Shown piece by piece: positions 51,016-59,525 of a stretch of 64,000 nt of DNA. Positions within the stretch are counted from its first letter, which is position 1, and every line of letters begins with the position of its first letter. The notes under the pieces were generated by a model. The model searched no databases. It had not been told where the DNA came from and was given only the letters and a program-made list of their open reading frames with translations. The stretch lies in NCBI GenBank assembly GCA_035606355.1, contig DATNFO010000018.1, positions 310,001-374,000 on the forward strand. Reading direction: 5' to 3'. The DNA comes from Sulfopaludibacter sp035606355. Lineage in GTDB: Bacteria; Acidobacteriota; Terriglobia; Bryobacterales; Bryobacteraceae. The translations under genes were made by a program, and so were the position numbers.

Positions 51016-53232
51016 CTACGATTTCGGACGCAGCCGGAATGTGATGCCGGCGACCGCACTCAGCGGGTACCCGGGCGTGCCGTGTATTCGATACAGAGGC
51101 TGCGCTTGCGGCGTGGTTTGAGACTCGAAATAGTTCTGCGTTTCGTAATAGTCGCGATTCGTCAAGTTGTCCACGCTGAAGTTGAATTCCATGCCGCGGC
51201 GGATCTGACGCGTCATTGCGAAATCGAAGACGGTGTGTCCTGAGGCGACAATCGAAGGGTCGCTGCCATCCAGGCGATAGTGGTTGATGGCGCGCATGCG
51301 CAGCGATCCGCTCCAGCCATGCCACGCCGCCACAGTGAGAGCCGCATTGGCGACGAAGTGCGGAGCGCTATCGACGTACACGCGATGGTCGCCGCCCAGA
51401 TAGAATGCGTTCAGCATTTTCGTGATGCCGCCGTTCAGCGAAACACGGTGCGTCACCGCAAACGACGATTTCACTTCGTAACCGTAGGCGCGGCTCGGAC
51501 CCTTGAACTCGAACGATCCGTCGTCCGGAATGTACACCATCTCGTTGGAATGGTCGATGAGGAAGCTGTCGATAGCCGCCGAGAAGCGGCCGCGGTTAAG
51601 GGCTGCGCCCGCCTGGAAAAAGTCCGTGGTCGCGAGGCGCGGCAGGTCGGGCCGCTCCACCACTCCACGCGCGTCGATGCTGTTGATCCCGCGACCGTAG
51701 TTCAGATGCAGCGAGAGCGGGGATGATGCCGCCGGGCGGAACGTCGCCGAGGCCTTGGCCTGCGAGCGGCCGGCCCACTGGGTCTGTTCGGAACGGACTC
51801 CATACCGGAACTCGTCATATCGAAATCCGCTGCTCAGCAGCAGACGACCCTTTAGGAGAGACAGGGTTTCCTGCACATAGCCGGCGGTGTTGGTGACGTG
51901 CGCGAAAGCTCGCGTGGCGACGCCGAGCGGCTCTCGCCCGTCGCGCGGATACAGGTCGACGTTGATCTGGTTGTCATGGAAGTTGCTGCCGGCCAGCAGC
52001 ACGCCGCTCGCGCCCCAGAGCTTATGCGTGTGCGAGTACTGCGTGTTGAACCCGTCGGCGAGCCGCGAGTCATGCTGCTGAATTCCATCGCCGTGAACCG
52101 GGTCGTTCAGGTAGAACGTGAAATTCGAATAGAGATCGAACAGCGAGCGGGAGACGAATGCATCGGCATGGAATGCGTCGCCACTGCCGATGGGTCGCGA
52201 GTATGAAGTGGAAAGAGTGCCCATGTGGACGCTGCCGCCGTCGGTGGGGTCTATGAAACCGAATCGATCGAGCGTGCCGGCGTTGACCAGGTCGAGCGGC
52301 AGTTGGCCCGATGAGGAGAACGTGTTGCGCCCGCCGATGAAGCGAAAGCCGAGGCGAGCCTCGTGCGCGAGCTCCCGAGTGTAGTTGCCGTTCAAATTGT
52401 CGCGGCGGTAGCCCAACGGATTCAGGAATGGGCCGTTCGTGTAAGAGCCCTCGTAGGCGGCGTAAGCGTCGGCGTGCTGAAGCTCCGGACTGAACGCAAC
52501 GAAGCCGCGCGCCGTATCGAAGTTGCCGCCTTGCATGCGAATCGTGATCTCGTCAGGCAGCGATTCGCGCTGGCGAATGTGCACCACGCCGAGACCGCTG
52601 AAATCGCCGTACTCCGCGCTGAACGGTCCATTGATGACCGTCACGCCTTCAATCAGCTCAGGGCTGAGTGTTTTGAGAGATCCGAGATAGCCCTGTCCAT
52701 GACCCTGCGTGCCCTGATTCTGCTGCACGTCGTCGAGCATCACCTTGAGTCCGCCGTTCACGCCGCCGTGATCCAGGTTAAAGCCGAAGCGGCGAACTTC
52801 GACGCTCTTCCCTCCGCCCTCGTGCTGGCCCGCGTCGATGCCGGAATCGAGCTGCTGGAACATCTGGTCGTCGCGCGTGAAGAGGCTCTTGTTGTACACC
52901 TCGGAGTTGCGCAGGTCGATGCCGGGCTCCATGGATTTTGCGGAGACCACGAGACTCTGGCGGCTTTCGGCGATCCGCTCGAAGCGAAGGTCCAGCTTGA
53001 CCGAAGCGTCCGGGACGGCGACCTTCGTCGCGATATCCGCGAACCCCGGGGCCTGCACAGTCACCGAATGCAGGCCGGGCACGGCGTCCAACGAGTATTT
53101 GCCCTCCGCGTCGGTGCGTGCGACCAAATCGTCAACGTGGACCACCGCTCCGGCTACGGGCTGCCCTTGCGGGTCAACCACGCGGCCGGAGATTACCGTC
53201 ATCACCAGGAACAGAACGTGCGCGAAGCTCAC
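51016..53232 (-). CDS. TonB-dependent receptor with CarboxypepD_reg-like N-domain
   Basis: Outer-membrane receptor of 738 residues. An N-terminal regulatory-like beta domain (residues about 12-85, ISGRVVDPQGQPVAGAVV) precedes the plug (about 115-215, containing LDHGGVNGG and GQGHGQGY-like His/Gly segments). A beta barrel ending in YPLSAVAGITFRLRP, as expected for the last strand, follows. The ligand is unknown. It starts on a GTG that overlaps the TPR gene stop (4 bases). The His/Gly-rich plug suggests metal or metal-complex contact but is not proof. Confidence 0.9.
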   Translation of the reverse strand: MSFAHVLFLVMTVISGRVVDPQGQPVAGAVVHVDDLVARTDAEGKYSLDAVPGLHSVTVQAPGFADIATKVAVPDASVKLDLRFERIAESRQSLVVSAKSMEPGIDLRNSEVYNKSLFTRDDQMFQQLDSGIDAGQHEGGGKSVEVRRFGFNLDHGGVNGGLKVMLDDVQQNQGTQGHGQGYLGSLKTLSPELIEGVTVINGPFSAEYGDFSGLGVVHIRQRESLPDEITIRMQGGNFDTARGFVAFSPELQHADAYAAYEGSYTNGPFLNPLGYRRDNLNGNYTRELAHEARLGFRFIGGRNTFSSSGQLPLDLVNAGTLDRFGFIDPTDGGSVHMGTLSTSYSRPIGSGDAFHADAFVSRSLFDLYSNFTFYLNDPVHGDGIQQHDSRLADGFNTQYSHTHKLWGASGVLLAGSNFHDNQINVDLYPRDGREPLGVATRAFAHVTNTAGYVQETLSLLKGRLLLSSGFRYDEFRYGVRSEQTQWAGRSQAKASATFRPAASSPLSLHLNYGRGINSIDARGVVERPDLPRLATTDFFQAGAALNRGRFSAAIDSFLIDHSNEMVYIPDDGSFEFKGPSRAYGYEVKSSFAVTHRVSLNGGITKMLNAFYLGGDHRVYVDSAPHFVANAALTVAAWHGWSGSLRMRAINHYRLDGSDPSIVASGHTVFDFAMTRQIRRGMEFNFSVDNLTNRDYYETQNYFESQTTPQAQPLYRIHGTPGYPLSAVAGITFRLRPKS

Positions 53233-54356
53233 GGAAGGCTCCTGATGGCGATGGCGTGAGCGTGTTCAAGCACCTTGGCGTCCTTCAAGCCCCAGGCCAG
53301 CGCTTTGTGAATCTCGATGCCGGCTTGCTGCGCGTCGCCCGTGGCCGCCAGCGCCCATGCGTAAGCGTCCAGCGTGTAAGCGTCGTGACGCCGTTCCAGT
53401 TCGCTCTTCGCGATGCGCAATGCTTTGCCCGGCTGATGCGCATAATCGATGTAATAGGCCACCAGCTCGTGATTGGAATTGTCCGCGATGTTCGCTTCCT
53501 TGAGCGCCATCTGTTCGAACTGCGCGAACGCCTTGGCTGCTTCGTTGTGGCGTCCGGCATGTTCCAGCGCTTCACCCACGGAGAAGAGATTCTCGGCATG
53601 CGGCGCGGCGGCGTAGCGCTTTTCGAAGAGATCCGCCGCTTCGCTGTATCGGCCCTGCGCCATGCGGACCTGCGCCAGCGTACCGAGCGCGTAGTGATAA
53701 CCAGGGAACACTCCGAGCGCGCCGGTAGCGTACTCGGCGGCTTCCGTGTATTGACCGGCGGCGAGATGCAGATGCGCAATCTGCGTGAGCAGCCATGCGC
53801 GGTCTTCGCTCTCGTGATAGGGCGTCGAATCGAATGCCTGCTGCATCATTTCGATCGCTCCATCGAAATCGCCGTGAAGCTCGCGCAGATAGGCGGCGCG
53901 CGTGAGTCCGGGAACGTTTCCGGGCCGCAGATTGAGCATCCACTGCACGGCGTCAACGGCTTCGTCATAGTTGCCGAGCTCTGCGTTCGCATCGGCGAGA
54001 TACCCGTAAACAGTTGCGTCGTCCGGAGTGCGCTTGTTGAGCTTCATGGCTAGTTCGCGGGCTTTGGCGAATTCGTGGCGCCCCAGCAGCAGCCACGTTT
54101 GCGTCTTCAGCCCTTCGTAGTTATCGGGCGCCAGTGCTAACGATGTTTTGAGCGTGTCCTCGGCCTTGGTATAGAAGTTGGTGTCGGAAGTTTCTCGCGC
54201 TCTCCTCGCGTATGCCATCGCAAGCGCGTTATAGTTCTGCGCGTAATCGGGACGTTTCGCGATTTCCTGCTGCGCTTTCGCAATTGCGGTCTCGGCCGGC
54301 GTTGCCGCGAACATCGGGACAGCGGCCAGAATGATGGTGATCAATTGTTTCGTCAT
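53229..54356 (-). CDS. Secreted tetratricopeptide-repeat protein
   Basis: Protein of about 375 residues with a signal peptide (ITIILAAVPMFAATP) and at least six TPR-like repeats (for example YNALAMAYARRARE, YGYLADANAELGNYDEAVD, LGTLAQVRMAQGRYSEAAD). The start at 54356 is set by the signal peptide. TPR arrays assemble protein complexes, here most likely in the periplasm between the DUF4331 protein and the TonB receptor encoded on either side. Confidence 0.88.
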   Translation of the reverse strand: MTKQLITIILAAVPMFAATPAETAIAKAQQEIAKRPDYAQNYNALAMAYARRARETSDTNFYTKAEDTLKTSLALAPDNYEGLKTQTWLLLGRHEFAKARELAMKLNKRTPDDATVYGYLADANAELGNYDEAVDAVQWMLNLRPGNVPGLTRAAYLRELHGDFDGAIEMMQQAFDSTPYHESEDRAWLLTQIAHLHLAAGQYTEAAEYATGALGVFPGYHYALGTLAQVRMAQGRYSEAADLFEKRYAAAPHAENLFSVGEALEHAGRHNEAAKAFAQFEQMALKEANIADNSNHELVAYYIDYAHQPGKALRIAKSELERRHDAYTLDAYAWALAATGDAQQAGIEIHKALAWGLKDAKVLEHAHAIAIRSLP

Positions 54357-54414
54357 GATTGGCTCCTCTTTTCTTGAGACAAGCGGGGCAGGCGAGCGCC
54401 TGCCCCGCAAGCAA

Positions 54415-55911
54415 TTAGTTCACGGGACAGATGTTGTTGACCTGGAACGTGCAGCCCGGCTGGCCGGGACCGGAGTGCGCGCTGTCGCGCCCGCTATAGG
54501 CCGCCGCCAGGAACGGGAACGTAGTGCCCAGGCGAGCGCTGCCGGTGTTGACGCCATCGCCGAGAGGCGTGCCGTACTTCTTCGAATCGACGAGCGCTCC
54601 GCTCACCACTCGCGTGGCGATATCGAACACGTCATCCACCGGCCGGCGGCCGTTCGGGAAGCCGGCATTGTCGCCAACCAGGAAGCCGAGGCGTTTCTGG
54701 CTGACCACGGGAGTTGGTGCGATCCCCGTATTGAGCCGCAGCAGATCCGCGATGGGTCCGGCGTCCGCCGCCGTGCAACCGGGGCAGATCGGCGCCATAT
54801 ACTGCACCAGCGGCAGCAAGTCCGTGCGCGGACCGCTCGGCACAGGCACTCCGATGCTGGAGAGAATGTTCGCGAGCAGCGGGTTCAGGAAGAAGCTGGT
54901 GAACTGCGCATCGTTGGTCGGATAATCCATGCTGAAGCGATCCTTCGAACCGGTGCCGATGATCGCCTCATTGATCAGCGGATTGCCCATGCGCTGAACT
55001 TGCGCCCAGGCGCCTGCACCGGCAGCGCCGCGAAGCACCGCCTGTTTGCGGCGGGACGTGGTGCCCCACGTGCCGATCACCGCGTTCTTGTCGCCCGCCG
55101 GATGCAGTTGGCCGTCGGCGGTGAGCATCGTGATGGGCACTTCCAGCACGATCGTGTTCACGTTGAAACCGGCGAGCGCATTCGGCGCATAGTTGTGTGT
55201 GTCGTCGCTATCGATGGCCTGGCTGAGCACGCCGCCGCCCGCTGCCTGCCGGAAGTTGAGCGAATCGAAGGTGGCGCCGAGATCGATGAAAAACGGGTCG
55301 GCGACGGTGCCCGCAAACACGCGAACTCCGTTGAGCAGGGTGTAGCTGCCCTGATCGCGCAGCGCCTGATAGTTCGGCATGGTACGCGGTCCCACGTTCG
55401 TCGGCACAGCGACCAGCGTCTGGCCGTTGTTCAACGTCTCGTGAATCTTGTTTGTGATCATGGTGACTTCGTACGTTTGCAGGAGGTTGATGCCGGCCGC
55501 GCCCGGGCCTGTGAGCGCAGTGATGGGCGGGATACCGGCGAGGCCTCCCACGTATCCAGTGAAGACGCCGGGGTTCGTGAACTGCGTTTTGAAACGGAAC
55601 TGGAACGTCACGTCCGGGATTCCGTCATGGTTGTTGTCGACCTTCATCTCGTACAGCACGCCGGGGTCGAACGGGAAGTAGTTGGGCCCGTTCGAGGGCT
55701 CGAGGAAGGGGTCGACGTTCAAGATCATAATCACGCGGTCGGGATGCTCGGGACTGACGAAGGCAAACCAGTCGGTGATATCGGCCTTCGGGTCCAGTGC
55801 GGTGATCGGCGCTTCACGATGGCTTGCGCCGAACGCCGGCGGCGCTTGCACAAGAGACGCCGCGACGGCCGCGGTAAGGATAGGTTGCAACATTGTTCTG
55901 CGTAATTTCAT
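54415..55911 (-). CDS. Secreted DUF4331 protein
   Basis: Protein of 498 residues with a signal peptide (LTAAVAASLVQAPPAFG) and the DUF4331 hallmark ASHREAPITALDPKADITDW, plus YEMKVDNNHDGIPDVTFQFRF. It is probably a calcium- or ligand-binding extracellular or surface protein. No activity is known for the family. A GGGGGAG Shine-Dalgarno lies just before the start. It is downstream of the anti-sigma gene on the same strand and upstream of TPR and the TonB receptor, suggesting they act together. Confidence 0.9.
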   Translation of the reverse strand: MKLRRTMLQPILTAAVAASLVQAPPAFGASHREAPITALDPKADITDWFAFVSPEHPDRVIMILNVDPFLEPSNGPNYFPFDPGVLYEMKVDNNHDGIPDVTFQFRFKTQFTNPGVFTGYVGGLAGIPPITALTGPGAAGINLLQTYEVTMITNKIHETLNNGQTLVAVPTNVGPRTMPNYQALRDQGSYTLLNGVRVFAGTVADPFFIDLGATFDSLNFRQAAGGGVLSQAIDSDDTHNYAPNALAGFNVNTIVLEVPITMLTADGQLHPAGDKNAVIGTWGTTSRRKQAVLRGAAGAGAWAQVQRMGNPLINEAIIGTGSKDRFSMDYPTNDAQFTSFFLNPLLANILSSIGVPVPSGPRTDLLPLVQYMAPICPGCTAADAGPIADLLRLNTGIAPTPVVSQKRLGFLVGDNAGFPNGRRPVDDVFDIATRVVSGALVDSKKYGTPLGDGVNTGSARLGTTFPFLAAAYSGRDSAHSGPGQPGCTFQVNNICPVN

Positions 55912-56078
55912 TTTTTCTCCCCCAGGAAATTTGGGCTTTCATGCGGGAGTACGCGCGCACTGGCGGAGTCGGATTTATCTGCCAAAAAATAATTTGGTGG
56001 GATAGTTGGCTGCGAACAAACACACCAGTCATGGTTGGGAAATGCCGCCTTCGATGCCGGCCGTTTTTCGGAACAGCG

Positions 56079-56822
56079 CTACTGCAGCGGGGCTACGATG
56101 ATCGGCGTTGAGGTGGGAGCGTCCACGCCCGCCGCGTTCTCCAGCGTGACGGCGACTACGTCCGTTGCGGTGGCAGGCGTCGCGGGACGGAAAAGATGGA
56201 CCGCTTCGCCTTGCGTGGACGAAGTAAATACACCCGCTGGGACAGGCTTCCCTTTGCCGCCCGCAGGAATGATCCACATTTCATATGCCTTGCCTTGCGG
56301 AGGCGCGGGCAGGTTGTTGGCGATCAGCAGAACTCCGGTGGGATGCACAAACACGCGTCCCTTCGGCGGCGCAGGCTTCCCCTGGCCGAAGCTGACTTCT
56401 TTCGTCTCCGGCGATTCGATGAGCGCCAGCATCTCGCGCAACCCGGCAGCGTCGGTGCGGTTTCGCTCTATCGCTGCTTGGAGTTGCTCGCGCTCGCCGC
56501 GGAAATTCTGCGCTTGCACGAAAATGAGGGCCGCGGCCGCCGCGGCGGTAGCTGCCGCGGCCATCAGGACGGCCCACCAGTTACTTCGTTTCTCAGGCGC
56601 GCCTCCGGCCGCCGCTACGATTCGGTTGCGCAGCGCTTTGGATGGCTCCGGCGCTTCCGCGGCGCTGCCCATCGCATAGGCCCACGCTCGCGCCTCGCGC
56701 AATCCGGCCGTGCAGTTATCGCAGCCGCGCGCCAGATGGTCGCGGAGTTCCGTACGCTCGGGGTCTTCCAGCGTGCCGAGAGCATAGAGCAGGTAGTCGG
56801 GGCGAAGTTCGTCGCAGGTCAT
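56079..56822 (-). CDS. RskA-type anti-sigma factor
   Basis: Protein of 247 residues. The N-terminus LRPDYLLYALGTLEDPER with an HLARGCDNC metal site is the anti-sigma ZAS-like region. A membrane segment follows (WWAVLMAAAATAAAAAALIF), then an RskA-type periplasmic domain (GVLLIANNLPAPPQGKAYE). It should hold the sigma factor inactive until a signal arrives. It overlaps the sigma gene by 4 bases. The ZAS motif here has one extra residue between His and Cys compared with the usual form. Confidence 0.9.
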   Translation of the reverse strand: MTCDELRPDYLLYALGTLEDPERTELRDHLARGCDNCTAGLREARAWAYAMGSAAEAPEPSKALRNRIVAAAGGAPEKRSNWWAVLMAAAATAAAAAALIFVQAQNFRGEREQLQAAIERNRTDAAGLREMLALIESPETKEVSFGQGKPAPPKGRVFVHPTGVLLIANNLPAPPQGKAYEMWIIPAGGKGKPVPAGVFTSSTQGEAVHLFRPATPATATDVVAVTLENAAGVDAPTSTPIIVAPLQ

Positions 56823-57394
56823 GCGATCGCGCCTCCTAACGTGCCTCTCATCTGCTGCAGGGCCCGGCGTATCCACGTTTTCACCGTGCCGAGGGGCTGC
56901 CCCATCTTTTCGGCGATCTCGGTTTGCGATAGCCCTTCGAAGTATGCCAGCTCGATGGCCTCCCGCTGCTGCGCCGTAAGTTCGGCCAGCGCACGCTGTA
57001 CCTGCCGCGCCGCATCCAGCGTCAGCGGATCGCCGGGCAGGCCGGCGAATAGCCCGGGATGTTCCGTCTCGTTCAACTGAACGGTGGCTTCGGCCCGTTT
57101 GCCCTGGTACCGCAGATAGTCGATCGCGCGGTTGCGGGCTACGGCGAGCAGCCATGGGCCCACGGCGCCGCGTTCGCAATCGAACCCGCCTATGCGATTC
57201 CATATGCGGAGGAACGTCTCCTGCGTGAGGTCTTCGGCGATGCCGCGGTCGCGCACCATGCGAAAAATCAGAGCGAATGTCATGCGCCCGTAACGGTCGT
57301 AAAGCTCGCCCAATGCCTGCGGGTCGCGCCGCTGCAGGCGCTCCAACAGATCGCCGTCGCCTTTCGCGAAAACTGCGAGTATTAGCGGAAGCAT
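56819..57394 (-). CDS. ECF RNA polymerase sigma factor (SigK-like)
   Basis: Sigma factor of about 191 residues with region 2 (LYDRYGRMTFALIFRMVRDRG, EDLTQETFLRIWN) and region 4 (LTAQQREAIELAYFEGLSQ, GTVKTWIRRALQQMR). The start at 57394 is preferred. An ATG at 57445 would extend it, but a TATAAT sits inside that extension (57426-57431). It forms a sigma/anti-sigma pair with the next gene and probably drives the DUF4331-TPR-TonB unit that follows on the same strand. Confidence 0.9.
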   Translation of the reverse strand: MLPLILAVFAKGDGDLLERLQRRDPQALGELYDRYGRMTFALIFRMVRDRGIAEDLTQETFLRIWNRIGGFDCERGAVGPWLLAVARNRAIDYLRYQGKRAEATVQLNETEHPGLFAGLPGDPLTLDAARQVQRALAELTAQQREAIELAYFEGLSQTEIAEKMGQPLGTVKTWIRRALQQMRGTLGGAIA

Positions 57395-57558
57395 GGGGTT
57401 CCCCGTCCGTTCGTTCGCTCCCAGGATTATAGCCGCACTCGCCATTCGCTAGCCACCTGATTTGTATACGCGCCGCGGCCGCCCGGCGGATTTTACGAGG
57501 TCGGGAATTTCCCTGCGCGCGTTGAGCATATACTTGAGGCACGCGGCCTGGGGGGGTT

Positions 57559-58893
57559 GTGTTGATTTCCGGAAAACACGTTTCCCGGCGGACCGTACTG
57601 CGCGGCGCCGGTGTGGCGCTCGGCCTGCCGCTCTTGGATTCGATGCTGCCGGCGCAGACCGCGCGGCGATTTACCGCTGCCGTGCCGAAGGCTCGCCTCT
57701 GCTGTATCGAGATGGTGCACGGCGCGGCCGGAAGCACCCTTGAGGGCGCGCGCCGGCACTATTGGAGTCCGGAGCGCGAGGGCACGGATTTCGATCTCTC
57801 CTATACGCTGGAGCCGCTCGCGGCATTTCGCGATTGCCTCACAATCGTCAGCAACACAGACGCGCATCCCGCCGATCCGTACACGCCGCTGGAAGGCGGC
57901 GCGGACCATTTCCGGTCGAGCGCGGTCTTCCTGACCGCGGCCCACCCCAAGCAGACCGCCGGACCGGATGTGCGCGCCGGAATCTCGGTCGATCAGTTAT
58001 ACGCGCAGAACACGGCGGCGGAAACACGGCTGCCCTCACTGCAGCTTTCCATCGAAAACATCGCGATGCCGAAGGCATGCGGCTTCGATTACAACTGCGT
58101 GTACTCGGAGACCATCAGTTGGGCTTCACCTACCCAGCCTCTGCCAATGACTCCGAATCCGCGAATCGCGTTCGAGCAGTTGTTCGGTCGAACGCGGGGC
58201 AGCGTGGTGGATGCGGCTGCTCCCGCGGCAACTCGCTTGAAGCGTGCCCTGCCTTCCGCCGATCGCTTGCGCCTGGAAGGTCATCTCGCGGAAATCCGTT
58301 CCCTGGAGAAGCGGATTGAGGCAGTCGAGCGGCGCAACGCCCTGGCCCGCGAACGCAAACTGGCCGCCGCGCCGCTGGGTGTTCCCGATTCGTGGGAAGA
58401 GCACGTCCGCCTGATGTTCGACCTGCAGGTGCTGGCGTTCGCGGCTGACATCACGCGTGTGTCAGCTTTCAAAATGAGTCGCGACACCAGCAATCGCGTT
58501 TTCGCGGAGAGCGGCGTGGACACTCCGTTCCACACGCTTTCGCATCACGGCGAGGTGCCGTCGCTGATCGCGGATTTCGCGAAACTGAACCGCTACCACG
58601 TGGCGCAGTTGCCGTATTTCTTGCGCCGGCTGTCGGAGACGCCGGACGGCGAGGGCTCGCTGCTGGATCATTCGATGGTGCTTTACGGAAGTTCCATGGG
58701 CGATTCCAACAGCCACAACCACAAGAACGTGCCGCTGTTCTTAGCCGGCCGCGCTTGCGGCACGTTAAAGGGCAGCCTTCATCGCGTCTGCCCGGAAGGA
58801 ACTCCGCACGCGAATGTGCTGCTGACGATGCTGCGAAAGCTCGGAGTGAACGTGGCGAGCTTCGGCAACAGCACGGGCGAGGTAGCGATTTAA
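57559..58893 (+). CDS. Tat-exported DUF1552 protein
   Basis: Protein of 444 residues with a twin-arginine leader (HVSRRTVLRGAGVALGLPLL). It matches DUF1552, with the HGAAGSTLEG region, the long central SLEKRIEAVERR helix and a C-terminal LLDHSMVLYGSSMGDSNSHNHKN that includes possible metal-binding His and Ser. DUF1552 proteins are abundant in Acidobacteria and Planctomycetes and usually occur beside DUF1592/DUF1588 cytochrome-like genes. No such partner is here. The start is a GTG at 57559. Confidence 0.9.
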   Translation: MLISGKHVSRRTVLRGAGVALGLPLLDSMLPAQTARRFTAAVPKARLCCIEMVHGAAGSTLEGARRHYWSPEREGTDFDLSYTLEPLAAFRDCLTIVSNTDAHPADPYTPLEGGADHFRSSAVFLTAAHPKQTAGPDVRAGISVDQLYAQNTAAETRLPSLQLSIENIAMPKACGFDYNCVYSETISWASPTQPLPMTPNPRIAFEQLFGRTRGSVVDAAAPAATRLKRALPSADRLRLEGHLAEIRSLEKRIEAVERRNALARERKLAAAPLGVPDSWEEHVRLMFDLQVLAFAADITRVSAFKMSRDTSNRVFAESGVDTPFHTLSHHGEVPSLIADFAKLNRYHVAQLPYFLRRLSETPDGEGSLLDHSMVLYGSSMGDSNSHNHKNVPLFLAGRACGTLKGSLHRVCPEGTPHANVLLTMLRKLGVNVASFGNSTGEVAI

Positions 58894-58899
58894 CCTCGG

Positions 58900-59523
58900 C
58901 TACTTTTCAATGAAGCGGTAACTGGCGTGGCAATCGTAATCGATGCCGTGCTTCCGCTTCAGCTCCTGAATGTACCGCAGAGTAGATTTCGTGTGCGGTC
59001 CGGCATCTTCGTTCGTGTGCAAGATCATTTCTTCGAGGCAACTGCTCACGCTCATTCTCTTGTGCCGCGCCAGATCTTCGAGTAGGGCCGCGAGCCGCTT
59101 TTCGATCCGCACCGCAACATCCACGCGTTCGATTTCAACCGGCGGCCCGCCGGTCATCAGGTTGTGGCCGAACGCGAGATTGTACCCGTACAGGTCCCGG
59201 ACGGCGTAGTCGCGCATTCCGTACTCGCGGTCGGCGATAGGCTCCGGAATCTCCACCCCATTGGCGCGATGGAACTCGTACAGTGCGTCGGCATCGCCCA
59301 CCACGAAGAAGGCTGCGCCGTTGCTGGGGCTCGGCACAGGCGTCCCTTTCGATAGGAACAGTTGGACGCGGCCGAGGTTGACTCCCGCGAATCGCGGCGG
59401 CTCGCCCCACGTGAATCCCAGGACGAAGCCAAGCTTGTTTACGTAAAAGTCCACGGCCTCCGGAATGTCGGAGACCACGAGCGTGGGATGCAGTTGTTCG
59501 CATTCGACTGCGGGTGCGTTCAT
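58900..59523 (-). CDS. VOC-fold (glyoxalase/bleomycin-type) protein with C-terminal helix domain
   Basis: Protein of 207 residues. The N-terminal 120 residues are a VOC domain (HPTLVVSDIPEAVDFYVNKL, GYNLAFGHNL). The C-terminal part (VDVAVRIEKRLAALLEDLA, SVSSCLEEMILHT, STLRYIQELKRKHGIDY) resembles a ribbon-helix-helix-like or dimerisation unit. A single VOC half would have to pair with another subunit. No metal or cofactor ligand is certain. It sits between the DUF1552 gene and the TIGR03437 fusion, on the opposite strand from DUF1552. Confidence 0.85.
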   Translation of the reverse strand: MNAPAVECEQLHPTLVVSDIPEAVDFYVNKLGFVLGFTWGEPPRFAGVNLGRVQLFLSKGTPVPSPSNGAAFFVVGDADALYEFHRANGVEIPEPIADREYGMRDYAVRDLYGYNLAFGHNLMTGGPPVEIERVDVAVRIEKRLAALLEDLARHKRMSVSSCLEEMILHTNEDAGPHTKSTLRYIQELKRKHGIDYDCHASYRFIEK

Positions 59524-59525
59524 CG

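Noticed and set aside
54331..55905. Long open frame antisense to the DUF4331 gene
   Set aside because: The translation has no recognisable domain, and the opposite strand encodes a clear DUF4331 protein with a signal peptide.
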